From: Chitinophagaceae bacterium
GTDB lineage: Bacteria; Bacteroidota; Bacteroidia; Chitinophagales; Chitinophagaceae
NCBI GenBank assembly: GCA_023957155.1
Contig: JAMLHK010000003.1
Coordinates: forward strand, 1 to 64,000
Direction: 5' to 3'
Length of the DNA stretch: 64,000 nucleotides
The notes under the pieces are model-generated. The model was not told the origin of the DNA. It saw only the letters and a program-made list of their open reading frames with translations, and searched no databases. Position numbers and translations under genes: made by a program. This document shows positions 16,705 through 25,299 of the stretch, one piece after another. The first letter of the stretch is position 1, and each line of letters opens with the position of its first letter.

Positions 16705-16777
16705 GCGGAAATAGCTCAGTTGGCAGAGCATCAGTTTCCCAAACTGAAGGCCGCGGGTTCGAATCCCGTTTTCCGCT
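16705..16777 (+). tRNA. tRNA-Gly, anticodon CCC
   Basis: The cloverleaf folds cleanly. Acceptor arms GCGGAAA and TTTCCGC pair, the D arm is GCTC/GAGC, the anticodon stem TCAGT/ACTGA encloses the loop TTCCCAA (anticodon CCC, codon GGG), and the T arm GCGGG/CCCGT encloses TTCGAAT. Discriminator base is T; CCA is not encoded. It lies on the plus strand in the 92-base gap between trpA and hisH, both on the minus strand, so trp read-through would cross it in antisense. Confidence 0.96.
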
Positions 16778-16778
16778 C

Positions 16779-17570
16779 TTATTTTAATATCGCTTCTAAG
16801 AACTTTTTACTCGTTGATTCTTCTTCCGGATTTTCTTTCAGCGCTTTTATATAAGCACTTCCGATTATCGCTCCGTCAGCATACTTACAGGCAGACTGAA
16901 AGGTGGCTTTATCTTTTATTCCGAAACCCACAAGCACCGGGTTCTTCAATTCCATTTCCCGTAATTTTTGCAAATATCGCTCTACATCCGGAAAGTCCTT
17001 ATCCTTACCGGTTGTAGATGATGAAGAAACCGCATAAATAAAACCGGTACTTAAGCTGTCAATTTTTCTTATTCTTTCTGCTGATGTTTCCGGTGTAACC
17101 AAAAAAATAAAATCCAAATTATATTTTCTGAGCGTCTGTCCGTATTCCGTTTCAAATTCCCGGATAGGCAGATCGGGAAGGATCAGCCCGTCAACTCCCA
17201 CCGCTGCGGCATCGGAGCAAAACTTCTCAAACCCGTATTGTAATACCGGGTTCAGGTAACCCATCAGGATCACCGGCACTGTGACCTTTGCACTATAGTC
17301 CCCATGCAGATCCCGCATGCCTTTCAACTGTTCAAACAGCACTTTGATGGACATGCCATTGTGCAAAGCGATTGCCCCACTTTCCTGTATTACCGGTCCG
17401 TCTGCCAGTGGATCGCTGTAGGGGATGCCCAGCTCTATGATGTCGGCGCCATTTTTTTGCAAAGCCTGCATAACGCGTATTGTACTGTTCAATTGCGGAA
17501 ACCCGGCCGTACAGTAGATATTCAACACCCTACTGCTCTTCTTTTTAAATAATTCCTGTATCCTGCTCAT
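16779..17570 (-). CDS. trpA: Tryptophan synthase alpha chain
   Basis: TrpA cleaves indole-3-glycerol phosphate to indole, which passes to TrpB. From the start MSRIQELFKKKSSRV (ATG 17570) the protein is 263 residues. The catalytic pair is in GADIIELGIPYSDPLADGP (Glu49- and Asp60-equivalents), and the phosphate site is VGFGIKDKATF with ADGAIIGSA. A longer reading to 17660 runs into a REP-like palindrome and is rejected. The last gene of the trp operon; its stop is one base from the tRNA-Gly end. Confidence 0.95.
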   Translation of the reverse strand: MSRIQELFKKKSSRVLNIYCTAGFPQLNSTIRVMQALQKNGADIIELGIPYSDPLADGPVIQESGAIALHNGMSIKVLFEQLKGMRDLHGDYSAKVTVPVILMGYLNPVLQYGFEKFCSDAAAVGVDGLILPDLPIREFETEYGQTLRKYNLDFIFLVTPETSAERIRKIDSLSTGFIYAVSSSSTTGKDKDFPDVERYLQKLREMELKNPVLVGFGIKDKATFQSACKYADGAIIGSAYIKALKENPEEESTSKKFLEAILK

Positions 17571-17615
17571 GAGGGAGGATTTGAAATTTGACATTTGAGA
17601 TTCGAGATTTATTCG

Positions 17616-17650
17616 CCCCTGTCTATCCGGTAAACAGGACAGGCAGGTTT
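17616..17650. repeat. REP-like palindrome between trpB and trpA
   Basis: CCCCTGTCTATCCGGTAAACAGGACAGGCAGG carries two overlapping inverted halves of the same REP-like consensus seen elsewhere in the window, and it is embedded in TTTGAGATTT-type AT-rich sequence. It would form a hairpin in the trp mRNA between trpB and trpA and could affect mRNA decay or translation of trpA. Confidence 0.5.
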
Positions 17651-17684
17651 GAGACATCAATTTTTACCTTTCTTCTTCCAGCTT

Positions 17685-18908
17685 TTACGTCTTTTCCATC
17701 GCTGCCATATAGGTGCTCATATCCTTATCGCCCCTGCCGCTGAGGCAAACTACCACGGTATCCTTTGCCGTTAGCTTCAACTGGTTAAGTCCTGCCAGGG
17801 CATGGGCGCTTTCCAGCGCCGGTATGATACCTTCCAGTCTTGTCAGCTCAAATGCAGACTCCAGCGCCTCGGCATCGGTAGCGCTCAGGAAGGTTCCCCT
17901 GCCAGACTCAAACAAATGTGCATGCAGGGGACCAATACCCGGGTAATCCAGTCCTGCAGAAATGCTATGCGGCTCCACCACCTGCCCGTCTTCCGTCTGC
18001 ATAACCAGGCTTTTACTGCCATGCAGGACGCCCGGCTTACCCAACTGCGTGGTGGCCGCACTTCTGCCGCTCTGTACACCGCAGCCGGCTGCTTCAACAG
18101 CAACCAGCTGCACGGTAAAATCTTCAAGATAATGATAAAATGTACCTGCGGCATTGCTGCCTCCCCCCACACAGGCAACCAGATGTGTAGGCACTTCACT
18201 ACCCGTATGAACTTTTAGCTGCCAGCGTATTTCTTCACTGATGATGCTCTGGAACCTGGCCACCATATCCGGATAGGGATGCGGCCCTACCACGCTGCCA
18301 ATAATATAATGTGTATCTGTTGGATTGTTGATCCAGTCACGGATCGCTTCATTAGTCGCATCCTTTAACGTCTTGCTGCCGCTGGTTGCCGGTATCACTG
18401 TGGCGCCGAGCATTTTCATCCTCGCCACATTGGGAGCCTGCCGCTCAATATCTTTTTCTCCCATATACACCACACACTGCATATTCATGAGCGCACACAC
18501 CGTTGCCGTAGCCACACCATGCTGTCCCGCCCCGGTTTCAGCAATAATCCGGTGCTTACCGAGCTTTTGAGCCAGGAGGATCTGACCTATCGTATTATTG
18601 ATCTTATGCGCACCGGTATGATTGAGGTCTTCTCTTTTAAGAAAGATTTTGGCACCGTGCTTCTCACTCAGCCTTGCCGCATAATATAACGGAGAAGGAC
18701 GACCGACATAATCCTTCAATAAATCCCTAAACGCTTTCTGAAAACCTTCCTCATACATGATTTTCAGATAATTGTTTTTTAACTCCTCTACGTTGGGATG
18801 CAACATTTCGGGGATATAAGCACCGCCAAAAGTTCCATAGTAGCCGAAAATATCCGGCTGCTCAAAGGTGCCCTTATATTTGGCAAGCGCTATTGTTCTG
18901 TTGATCAT
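17685..18908 (-). CDS. trpB: Tryptophan synthase beta chain
   Basis: TrpB joins indole to serine with PLP. This 407-residue protein has the standard start region [16 protein letters not shown], the Schiff-base Lys in [25 protein letters not shown] for serine binding, and the glycine-rich phosphate loop [10 protein letters not shown]. The C-terminal catalytic region ends [12 protein letters not shown]. It is complete and follows trpF in the operon. Confidence 0.97.
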   Translation of the reverse strand: MINRTIALAKYKGTFEQPDIFGYYGTFGGAYIPEMLHPNVEELKNNYLKIMYEEGFQKAFRDLLKDYVGRPSPLYYAARLSEKHGAKIFLKREDLNHTGAHKINNTIGQILLAQKLGKHRIIAETGAGQHGVATATVCALMNMQCVVYMGEKDIERQAPNVARMKMLGATVIPATSGSKTLKDATNEAIRDWINNPTDTHYIIGSVVGPHPYPDMVARFQSIISEEIRWQLKVHTGSEVPTHLVACVGGGSNAAGTFYHYLEDFTVQLVAVEAAGCGVQSGRSAATTQLGKPGVLHGSKSLVMQTEDGQVVEPHSISAGLDYPGIGPLHAHLFESGRGTFLSATDAEALESAFELTRLEGIIPALESAHALAGLNQLKLTAKDTVVVCLSGRGDKDMSTYMAAMEKT

Positions 18909-18988
18909 TATGCAATTATTAAATACGCTGTTTATAAATCAAAGTTGTAAACTTTGAAGAACATAGCCCTTCATACAGCTACCAACCG

Positions 18989-19621
18989 CTACCTCAACGC
19001 TGCTGCAAGGCTTCGCACTTTTTCCATATCTTTCACTCCGGGCTTACTTTCAAACCTGCTGTTCACATCCACCGCATACAGATATTTCCCGGAGTCTCCG
19101 CTCGCAAAGCGTTTCACTTCATCCATATCTTCCATACCAATACCCCCGCTCAGAAAAAAAGGCCGATTAACTGAACCCTTATCTAAAACCTGCCAGTCAA
19201 ATTGCCGGCCGCTTCCTCCATAACGCTGATCATCCCGGTCAAATAAAAAAAAGCCGCTCAGATCATCGTATTCTTTTATTCTCCCTGCAATATCATCCTC
19301 TTCTTTAACCCGGAATACCTTTATCGTTTGTACCTGCGTGCTGATCCGCTCACATAACTCAGGAGACTCATCTCCATGCAACTGTACCATTTGCAATCCA
19401 TAATCATCTACAAGATGCATCACCGTATCATACTCCGCATTAACAAAAACACCCACTTTCTCGAGCGCAACCTTCGCTTTTTTCAATATCCCTCCTTTTA
19501 TATGATCCGCTACATAGCGCGGTGATTTCGGGTAAAAAATGAATCCGGCATACTGCACTCCTATTTCATCCAATTCATAGACCTGGTTTAACTGTGTATT
19601 TCCGCAAACTTTTATACGCAT
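18989..19621 (-). CDS. trpF: Phosphoribosylanthranilate isomerase
   Basis: TrpF catalyses the Amadori rearrangement of phosphoribosylanthranilate. The 210-residue barrel starts MRIKVCGNTQLNQV, where Cys7 (in KVCGN) is the general base. The general acid Asp is in LFDRDDQRYGGSGRQFDW, and LSGGIGMEDM and YAVDVNSRFE complete the phosphate site. It starts five bases after trpC ends, and is separate from TrpC rather than fused as in enteric bacteria. Confidence 0.95.
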   Translation of the reverse strand: MRIKVCGNTQLNQVYELDEIGVQYAGFIFYPKSPRYVADHIKGGILKKAKVALEKVGVFVNAEYDTVMHLVDDYGLQMVQLHGDESPELCERISTQVQTIKVFRVKEEDDIAGRIKEYDDLSGFFLFDRDDQRYGGSGRQFDWQVLDKGSVNRPFFLSGGIGMEDMDEVKRFASGDSGKYLYAVDVNSRFESKPGVKDMEKVRSLAAALR

Positions 19622-19626
19622 AGCTT

Positions 19627-20409
19627 TTACCTTTTGAGCTGTTCAACAAACGCGGCAAAAGCACTAGCGGGGTCAGGAGTCTTCATAAAGTTCTCCCCGA
19701 TCAAAAACCCGTTAAATCCATAAGATTTCAGTTCCCTGATCGCTTCCACATTACTGATCCCGCTCTCGGAAATTTTTATTTTATCCGGAGGGATTAATCC
19801 ACCCAGGTGTACTGATGTTGCAATACTCACCTCAAAAGTTTTGAGGTTACGGTTATTAACACCTACAATGTCCACATCATCACAAATATGCTCCAGCTCT
19901 TCTTCATTATGTATTTCCAGCAACACTTCCAGTCCCAGGTTTTTTGCCGTTGCAGCTAATGCGCTCACCTGGCCCGGTGTTAAGTTGGCGGCTATCAGCA
20001 GGATCACATCTGCGCCAATTGCCTTAGCCTCCACAACCTGGTAGTCATCAATGATAAAATCCTTCCGCAATATGGGAATATCATTTACCCTTGCTCTGAC
20101 CAGGTCATCGAGGCTCCCGCCAAAAAAATGCTCATCGGTCAAAACGGAAAGTCCTGAAGCGCCGTATGCAGTATAAGCACCGGTAACAACTGCCGGGTCA
20201 GCATTTGCATTTATCCATCCTTTTGAGGGAGACTTCCTCTTAAACTCAGCTATAATGCCGGTTTTAGACGGATCTGACAAAAACTTCCGCAATGAAATAG
20301 CCGGCCTCGCATAGCCATCGGTACGCTCCAACACATGCAATGGCTGTTGCTGTTTCCGCTCCGCCACTTCAATTTTTTTTTGAGCAATTATCTTTTCTAA
20401 AATATTCAT
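19627..20409 (-). CDS. trpC: Indole-3-glycerol phosphate synthase
   Basis: TrpC closes the indole ring. It is a 260-residue TIM barrel with the N-terminal helix, catalytic Lys in IIAEFKRKSPSKGWI, VLTDEHFFGGSLDDL, PILRKDFIIDDYQV (second Lys), LLEIHNEEEL, and VGVNNRNLKTFEV. The end segment SESGISNVEAI is the phosphate loop. Stand-alone protein in an E-G-D-C-F-B-A operon. Confidence 0.96.
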   Translation of the reverse strand: MNILEKIIAQKKIEVAERKQQQPLHVLERTDGYARPAISLRKFLSDPSKTGIIAEFKRKSPSKGWINANADPAVVTGAYTAYGASGLSVLTDEHFFGGSLDDLVRARVNDIPILRKDFIIDDYQVVEAKAIGADVILLIAANLTPGQVSALAATAKNLGLEVLLEIHNEEELEHICDDVDIVGVNNRNLKTFEVSIATSVHLGGLIPPDKIKISESGISNVEAIRELKSYGFNGFLIGENFMKTPDPASAFAAFVEQLKR

Positions 20410-20482
20410 ACGAGGTTACAGGTTACAAGTTCCGGGGCGCAGGATGTATACAGCCAATCACAGAACTAAATTTTCAAATTAT

Positions 20483-21475
20483 CTATTGCAGCGCCTTCAG
20501 CTTCTGCAATGCCTGCAGCGCCCGCCCGCTCTCCAAACTCTCTACCGCCGCAAGATACGCATCATTATAACTTACATAAGCACCCGTACAATGCAAAGCC
20601 ATAGCCGCGTTAGCTAATACTACCGCATTTTGAGCCCAGGTTCCTTTGCCTTTTATAATATTCAGGAACAGCCCCGCAGCCTCTTCAACACTATTCCCTC
20701 CATAGATATCAGCGGCCGATACCTGGCGCTTACCCAACTGAGCAGGAGACATAATGGATTCTCCTTCCTGTGTAATTACCTTGGTATCATTGGTAAGCGA
20801 TATTTCATCATACCCGTCAAGGCTATGAATAATGGTAAACGGTTTGCCTGTTTGCTGCAGGAGATAATTGTATATCCGCGCCATTTCCAGGTTATATACA
20901 CCAACCAGCTGATATGCAGGCCTTGCCGGGTTGACCATTGGCCCCAACATATTAAAGAACGTACGGATGGCTAAATTTTTCCGGATAGCTCCGACAGCTT
21001 TCAATGCAGGATGAAAAAGAGGAGCATGTAAAAAGCAGATATTGGCTTCCGCAACTTCTTTTTCCAGTTGTGCCGCATCAGATTTAAACCGGTAACCCAA
21101 TTGCTCCATCACATTAGAAGCCCCGCTAACCGAAGTGGCCCCATAGTTACCATGCTTAACTACTTTCTGCCCGGCTCCTGCAACAATAAAGCAGGCTAAC
21201 GTTGAAATATTAAATGTGTTTTTACCATCCCCGCCGGTACCTACAATATCGGTAGCCCTATAATCCTCCAACGGAACAGGCACACACAATTCCAACAGCG
21301 CGTCTGCAAAGCCCCTGAGCTCTTCAATGGTTATCGTTCGCATCAGGTACACCGTTACAAAGGCTGTCACCTCACTTTCATTATATATACCCTTAGAGAT
21401 ATTCAGCAGCACTTCTTTTGCCTGCTGCTGAGACAGTGTTTTATATTCGAACAGATATTGTAATATTTTTTTCAT
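20483..21475 (-). CDS. trpD: Anthranilate phosphoribosyltransferase
   Basis: TrpD transfers phosphoribose from PRPP to anthranilate. The 330-residue protein has the PRPP-binding signature IVGTGGDGKNTFNIST (near residue 80), KHGNYGATSVSGASNVMEQL and NMLGPMVNPARP. The N-terminal helical domain is intact. It lies 71 bases downstream of trpG and 73 bases upstream of trpC on the same strand. Confidence 0.96.
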   Translation of the reverse strand: MKKILQYLFEYKTLSQQQAKEVLLNISKGIYNESEVTAFVTVYLMRTITIEELRGFADALLELCVPVPLEDYRATDIVGTGGDGKNTFNISTLACFIVAGAGQKVVKHGNYGATSVSGASNVMEQLGYRFKSDAAQLEKEVAEANICFLHAPLFHPALKAVGAIRKNLAIRTFFNMLGPMVNPARPAYQLVGVYNLEMARIYNYLLQQTGKPFTIIHSLDGYDEISLTNDTKVITQEGESIMSPAQLGKRQVSAADIYGGNSVEEAAGLFLNIIKGKGTWAQNAVVLANAAMALHCTGAYVSYNDAYLAAVESLESGRALQALQKLKALQ

Positions 21476-21546
21476 AATGCTTAACAGTGATTTTATACCC
21501 TTTACCCGGTTTCATTATTTTTCAGACCATTGTATTACCCTTCCCG

Positions 21547-22128
21547 CTACGTAACATTAATATTTAACCAGTTCCGCATCATTTTTTCTCCATCGGGGGT
21601 GAGTACGCTTTCCGGGTGAAACTGCACCCCCTGCACATCGTATTGTTTATGTCGCAAAGCCATGATCATATTATTCTCATCCCTTGCCGTAACTTCCAGT
21701 TGTTCGGGAAAGCTGTCATCATCCACTACCCAGCTATGATAACGACCTACCTCAATAGTCGCGGGCAACCCGGAAAATAAACCCGGTGCCTTATCGGCAT
21801 ACAAACGGGCATTCCCTGAAACACCATGATATACCGTACTTAAATTAACCAGCTTACCGCCAAAAGCCTCCGCAATAGCCTGGTGGCCAAGACATACACC
21901 CAGAATAGACTTTGAAGGTGCATACCGGCGGATCAACGGTAATAACAACCCGGCTTCATCCGGCAGTCCTGGACCGGGAGACAATATGATCTTATCATAT
22001 TCATCTACCTGATCAAGACTGATCTGATCATTCCGGTGCACATCCACTTTACTATGTAATATCTTTTCTACCAGGTGAACCAGGTTATAGGTAAAAGAGT
22101 CGTAGTTATCAAAAACCAGTATTTTCAT
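21547..22128 (-). CDS. trpG: Anthranilate synthase component II (glutamine amidotransferase)
   Basis: TrpG supplies ammonia to TrpE. The 193-residue class I amidotransferase has the oxyanion loop LSPGPGLPDEA, nucleophile Cys in LGVCLGHQAIAEAFGG, and His-Glu in VQFHPESVLTPDG. It is not fused to TrpD. Could in principle also serve p-aminobenzoate synthesis, as some TrpG proteins do, but its place right after trpE argues for the trp role. Confidence 0.95.
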   Translation of the reverse strand: MKILVFDNYDSFTYNLVHLVEKILHSKVDVHRNDQISLDQVDEYDKIILSPGPGLPDEAGLLLPLIRRYAPSKSILGVCLGHQAIAEAFGGKLVNLSTVYHGVSGNARLYADKAPGLFSGLPATIEVGRYHSWVVDDDSFPEQLEVTARDENNMIMALRHKQYDVQGVQFHPESVLTPDGEKMMRNWLNINVT

Positions 22129-22190
22129 GTCTGTTTATAATTTGTAGCTTTTTATGTACCGCTTCGCCGCCACTCCATGATGATGATCAC

Positions 22191-23627
22191 TCATATCTGT
22201 CCGGCGAGCTCTATGGCTTTCTTCAAAGCATTTAATTTATTATTTACTTCCTGTAGCTCACTTTCCGGGCGGGAAGCGGCAACTACACCTGCCCCTGCCT
22301 GTGAAACCAGCGTATTGTTCCTGCTCAAAAAAGTACGAATCATGATCGCATGGTTACAGCTCCCGTCAAAGCCCACAAAACCGATGGCTCCTCCATAATA
22401 GCTTCGTGCAGAAGGCTCATAGGCATCAATGAGCTGCATGGCTTTATACTTGGGAGCGCCGCTTAATGTGCCTGCCGGAAAAGTGGCAGCCAGTAAAGCA
22501 AAGGGATTGGTCCCTTCCTTTACATTACCGTTTACTTCACTTACCATGTGAATAACATGCGAGTAATATTGTACCTGGCGGTAATGCTTCACCTTTACTT
22601 CATCACAAAGCCGGCTCAGATCGTTTCTTGCCAGATCAACCAGCATTACATGCTCGGCATTTTCTTTCGGATCATGCAATAATTTTTCAGCCATTTGCTG
22701 GTCGGTCACATCATCCCCGGTCCTTTTAAATGTACCGGCAATCGGGTGTACTACCGCCTTGGCATTTTTGATGATCAGCTGGCTTTCGGGAGAAGATCCC
22801 ATCAGCTTATAATCGCCGTAATCAAAATAAAAAAGATAGGGAGAAGGGTTAATATTACGCAGCGCACGGTATACATTAAATTCATCACCGGTAAACCGCT
22901 GTGAAAAACGCCGGCTCAGTACAATCTGAAACACATCACCACGGTAACAGCTTTGTATTCCTTTTTGTACCATCTGCACATAATCTTCATCCGTCATATT
23001 CGATGTTTCCGATCCCTTAGCCCGGAACGGGAATACCGGTACATCTTTACTCCGGATCAGGGATTCTACCATATCCACCTCGCTGCTTAAACCCGGGATG
23101 CAATTTTCGCAGATATACATCTCATTTTTAAAATGGTTGATGGCGATAATATATTGATACATCCGGTAACGCATAAGCGGTATGGGAGCAGGTACGGGGC
23201 TCCCGTCATTTTTATCTGCGGTACGGTCTGACAAGACAATAGTGTCAAAAAACTGAACGGCATCATAAGTTGTGTACCCGTACAGCCCCTGTACGGATGA
23301 CACTATTTTGTCTGCCGACCTTTCCACATCAAAGCGTTGCATAAAATCCCACAACATACCCGGCACCTCGGCCGGGTTATTTACAGGTATATTTTCCGGC
23401 GGCTGACCCGGCAGCTTAAATTCTATCGAACGCTGATCAGTGATCTCCATACCTGCAACAGCATTGATGCATATAAAGGAAAAGCTGTTTTCCGCAATAT
23501 GATAATCCGTGCTTTCCAGGAGGATCGTATCCCGAAAACGATCTCTTACCCTTAAATAAATGCCTACAGGCGTATACACATCCGAAAGCATTTTTTTAAA
23601 TCGCGTCTTTATTTCAATTTTCTTCAT
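22191..23627 (-). CDS. trpE: Anthranilate synthase component I
   Basis: TrpE makes anthranilate from chorismate and is the committed step. From ATG 23627 (MKKIEIKTRFKK) the protein is 478 residues; AAAGGA lies 11 bases upstream. An in-frame ATG at 23648 overlaps the attenuator T-run and is less likely. ILLESTDYH holds the LLES motif for tryptophan feedback inhibition. The chorismate-binding domain shows AGTFKRTGDD, MLVDLARNDLSRLC and TFPAGTLSGAPKYKAMQLID. First structural gene of the operon; controlled by the leader peptide and terminator just upstream. Confidence 0.96.
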   Translation of the reverse strand: MKKIEIKTRFKKMLSDVYTPVGIYLRVRDRFRDTILLESTDYHIAENSFSFICINAVAGMEITDQRSIEFKLPGQPPENIPVNNPAEVPGMLWDFMQRFDVERSADKIVSSVQGLYGYTTYDAVQFFDTIVLSDRTADKNDGSPVPAPIPLMRYRMYQYIIAINHFKNEMYICENCIPGLSSEVDMVESLIRSKDVPVFPFRAKGSETSNMTDEDYVQMVQKGIQSCYRGDVFQIVLSRRFSQRFTGDEFNVYRALRNINPSPYLFYFDYGDYKLMGSSPESQLIIKNAKAVVHPIAGTFKRTGDDVTDQQMAEKLLHDPKENAEHVMLVDLARNDLSRLCDEVKVKHYRQVQYYSHVIHMVSEVNGNVKEGTNPFALLAATFPAGTLSGAPKYKAMQLIDAYEPSARSYYGGAIGFVGFDGSCNHAIMIRTFLSRNNTLVSQAGAGVVAASRPESELQEVNNKLNALKKAIELAGQI

Positions 23628-23648
23628 TATTGATTTGTTCCTTTTCAT

Positions 23649-23674
23649 AAAAAAACCCCGGCGGTTACCGGGGC
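23649..23674 (-). terminator. trp operon attenuator terminator
   Basis: On the minus strand, CCCCGG (plus 23668-23673) pairs with CCGGGG (plus 23656-23661) around a six-base loop, followed by seven T residues (plus 23649-23655) that end one base before a possible trpE start codon at 23648. It is a textbook intrinsic terminator placed between the leader peptide and trpE. GGGGC near the end of the leader-peptide gene can instead pair with GCCCC of the terminator 5' arm, giving an antiterminator. Confidence 0.88.
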
Positions 23675-23708
23675 ATGAATATTGTAATATATTAAATACG
23701 AAACAGCA

Positions 23709-23771
23709 TTACAAGCCCCAACGAGAGTTTGTATGCCACCACCAGTATTTATTTGTATTATTTTTCATCAT
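23709..23771 (-). CDS. trpL: trp operon leader peptide (attenuator)
   Basis: A 20-codon frame starts with two ATG codons (23771, 23768) and ends TAA at 23709. It reads MMKNNTNKYWWWHTNSRWGL: three consecutive Trp codons plus a fourth, in only 20 residues. This is the signature of ribosome-mediated attenuation: with little charged tRNA-Trp, the ribosome stalls at the Trp codons and the antiterminator forms. GACATTTG just upstream, with TTT 19 bases before it, could be a weak TAnnTTTG-type promoter. The gene is too short for standard gene callers. Confidence 0.9.
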   Translation of the reverse strand: MMKNNTNKYWWWHTNSRWGL

Positions 23772-23867
23772 TGCGGGACAAATGTCTATGCTTTTTTGCT
23801 AAAAAAAAAATTTTGACTTAGTTTTTCATAATTAATTTTATTTCATCCCTAACGAATCTAATATAAA

Positions 23868-24956
23868 ATGGAACAAAAAAGACTGCTCTCCCTTGACTTT
23901 CTGAGAGGCCTGATTATGGTATTACTGGCTTTGGACAGTGCGGGATTATTTCGGGTACTGAATGACGCTGCGGAGGGAAGCTGGTGGCATACGCTTACCA
24001 TACAATTCAATCATCATAAATGGAACGGGCTGCGGTTCTGGGACCTGATCCAGCCGGGATTTATGTTTATTGCCGGTACTGCAATGGCCTATTCTTTACA
24101 TAAACAACAACAGAACGGTATTCCCTGGGGACAATCTTTTCGTAAAGCATTAAGAAGAAGCGGCTGGCTGTTTTTCTGGGGGGTGTTGAATTATGCCGTA
24201 AAAAAAGACGGGCTGGCGTTTGAGCTCTGGAATGTGCTAACCCAGCTTTCCTTTACCATGCTGGTGGCTTTCCTGATCTTCAGGCTAAGTGTTAAAACAC
24301 AAATAATCATTTGCGCGGGTATCCTGCTGCTCACCGAGGCCTTATACCGGCTTACTAATATACCCGGGTTTGATCAGCCCTTTACCAATCAGCAAAATTT
24401 TGGTAATTATGTTGACCTGCTGCTGATGAATAAAATTAACGGTGGCGGATGGGTAGCCATAAATTGTATCCCCACCTCCGTACATACCATAGCCGGTGCT
24501 TTGGCAGGCAAGCTGCTGCTTAGTAATAGCGCCCACAAAGCAAAGCAGTTGATGATATGGGCTGCTGTTTGCCTGGTGGTTGGTTTCGGTTTAGACTGGC
24601 TGCATATCACCCCGATCATTAAACGTATTGCTACCACCTCCTTTACCCTGGCTTCTTTAGGTTGGTGTCTGCTTGCATTAGCAGCATCTTACTGGTGGAT
24701 TGATATCCGTAATCACCGGAAGCACCTGCTGTTGTTTACAGTGATAGGGATGAACTCCATCTTTATTTATTTGTTCTTTGAGATTGTAGGCCGCAGATGG
24801 TTTAACGGTTATACAGGTGCCATTACCAATGGACTGATGGACCTGGCTCATTTTCCTCCACTTCTCATGGGACTCATTACCAGCCTGATCATTTTTGCAT
24901 TAGAATGGGGGCTCTGCTATTTTCTATATAGGAAGAAGATATTTTTTAAGCTGTAG
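23868..24956 (+). CDS. DUF5009/HGSNAT-like membrane acyltransferase
   Basis: A 362-residue membrane protein with about ten hydrophobic segments and the family opening RLLSLDFLRGLIMVLLALDSAG. It also has RFWDLIQPGFMFIAGTAMAYSL and WVAINCIPTSVHTIAGALAGKLL, typical of COG4299 proteins related to heparan-alpha-glucosaminide N-acetyltransferase. These are thought to move acetyl groups across the membrane onto glycans. It is divergent from the trp operon, with its start about 100 bases from trpL. Substrate unknown. Confidence 0.8.
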   Translation: MEQKRLLSLDFLRGLIMVLLALDSAGLFRVLNDAAEGSWWHTLTIQFNHHKWNGLRFWDLIQPGFMFIAGTAMAYSLHKQQQNGIPWGQSFRKALRRSGWLFFWGVLNYAVKKDGLAFELWNVLTQLSFTMLVAFLIFRLSVKTQIIICAGILLLTEALYRLTNIPGFDQPFTNQQNFGNYVDLLLMNKINGGGWVAINCIPTSVHTIAGALAGKLLLSNSAHKAKQLMIWAAVCLVVGFGLDWLHITPIIKRIATTSFTLASLGWCLLALAASYWWIDIRNHRKHLLLFTVIGMNSIFIYLFFEIVGRRWFNGYTGAITNGLMDLAHFPPLLMGLITSLIIFALEWGLCYFLYRKKIFFKL

Positions 24957-24960
24957 CATT

Positions 24961-25114
24961 TGGGGCTGACCAAAAAGTAATATTTTGCCACAAAGTCGCT
25001 AAGATCCAAAGAAAATTAAGCCTTAGAATCAGAACATTGTGCCTCTGCCTGTCGGCAGGCAGATTTGAATCTCAGTAGCAAATCTTTAATCCGAATCTTT
25101 TTAGTCAGCCCCAA
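24961..25114. repeat. MITE-like element with 17-bp terminal inverted repeats
   Basis: TGGGGCTGACCAAAAAG (24961-24977) is the inverted complement of CTTTTTAGTCAGCCCCA (25098-25114) at 16 of 17 positions. The 154-base interior has no gene and includes the REP-like palindrome at 25042-25062. The remaining bases to 25299 hold nothing clear beyond AT-rich upstream sequence of the next gene. Confidence 0.55.
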
Positions 25115-25299
25115 TCTAAAACCGGAAAGGAAATAACTGCTCAACCATATAATATGGGCTGAGTATCCCTGTTTTCAAAATTATCCCTATCTTTAATAAG
25201 ACTAAACTTATTGATTAGTATTTATTAACGATTGAAAGCTATTACATTCCCCTCCAGATAGGCTGGATAAACTACATCTTTTCATTTAAAACATATTGT

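Noticed and set aside
16399..16854. A 151-codon plus-strand frame covering the tRNA
   Set aside because: It is antisense to hisH and runs through the tRNA-Gly gene; no protein character.
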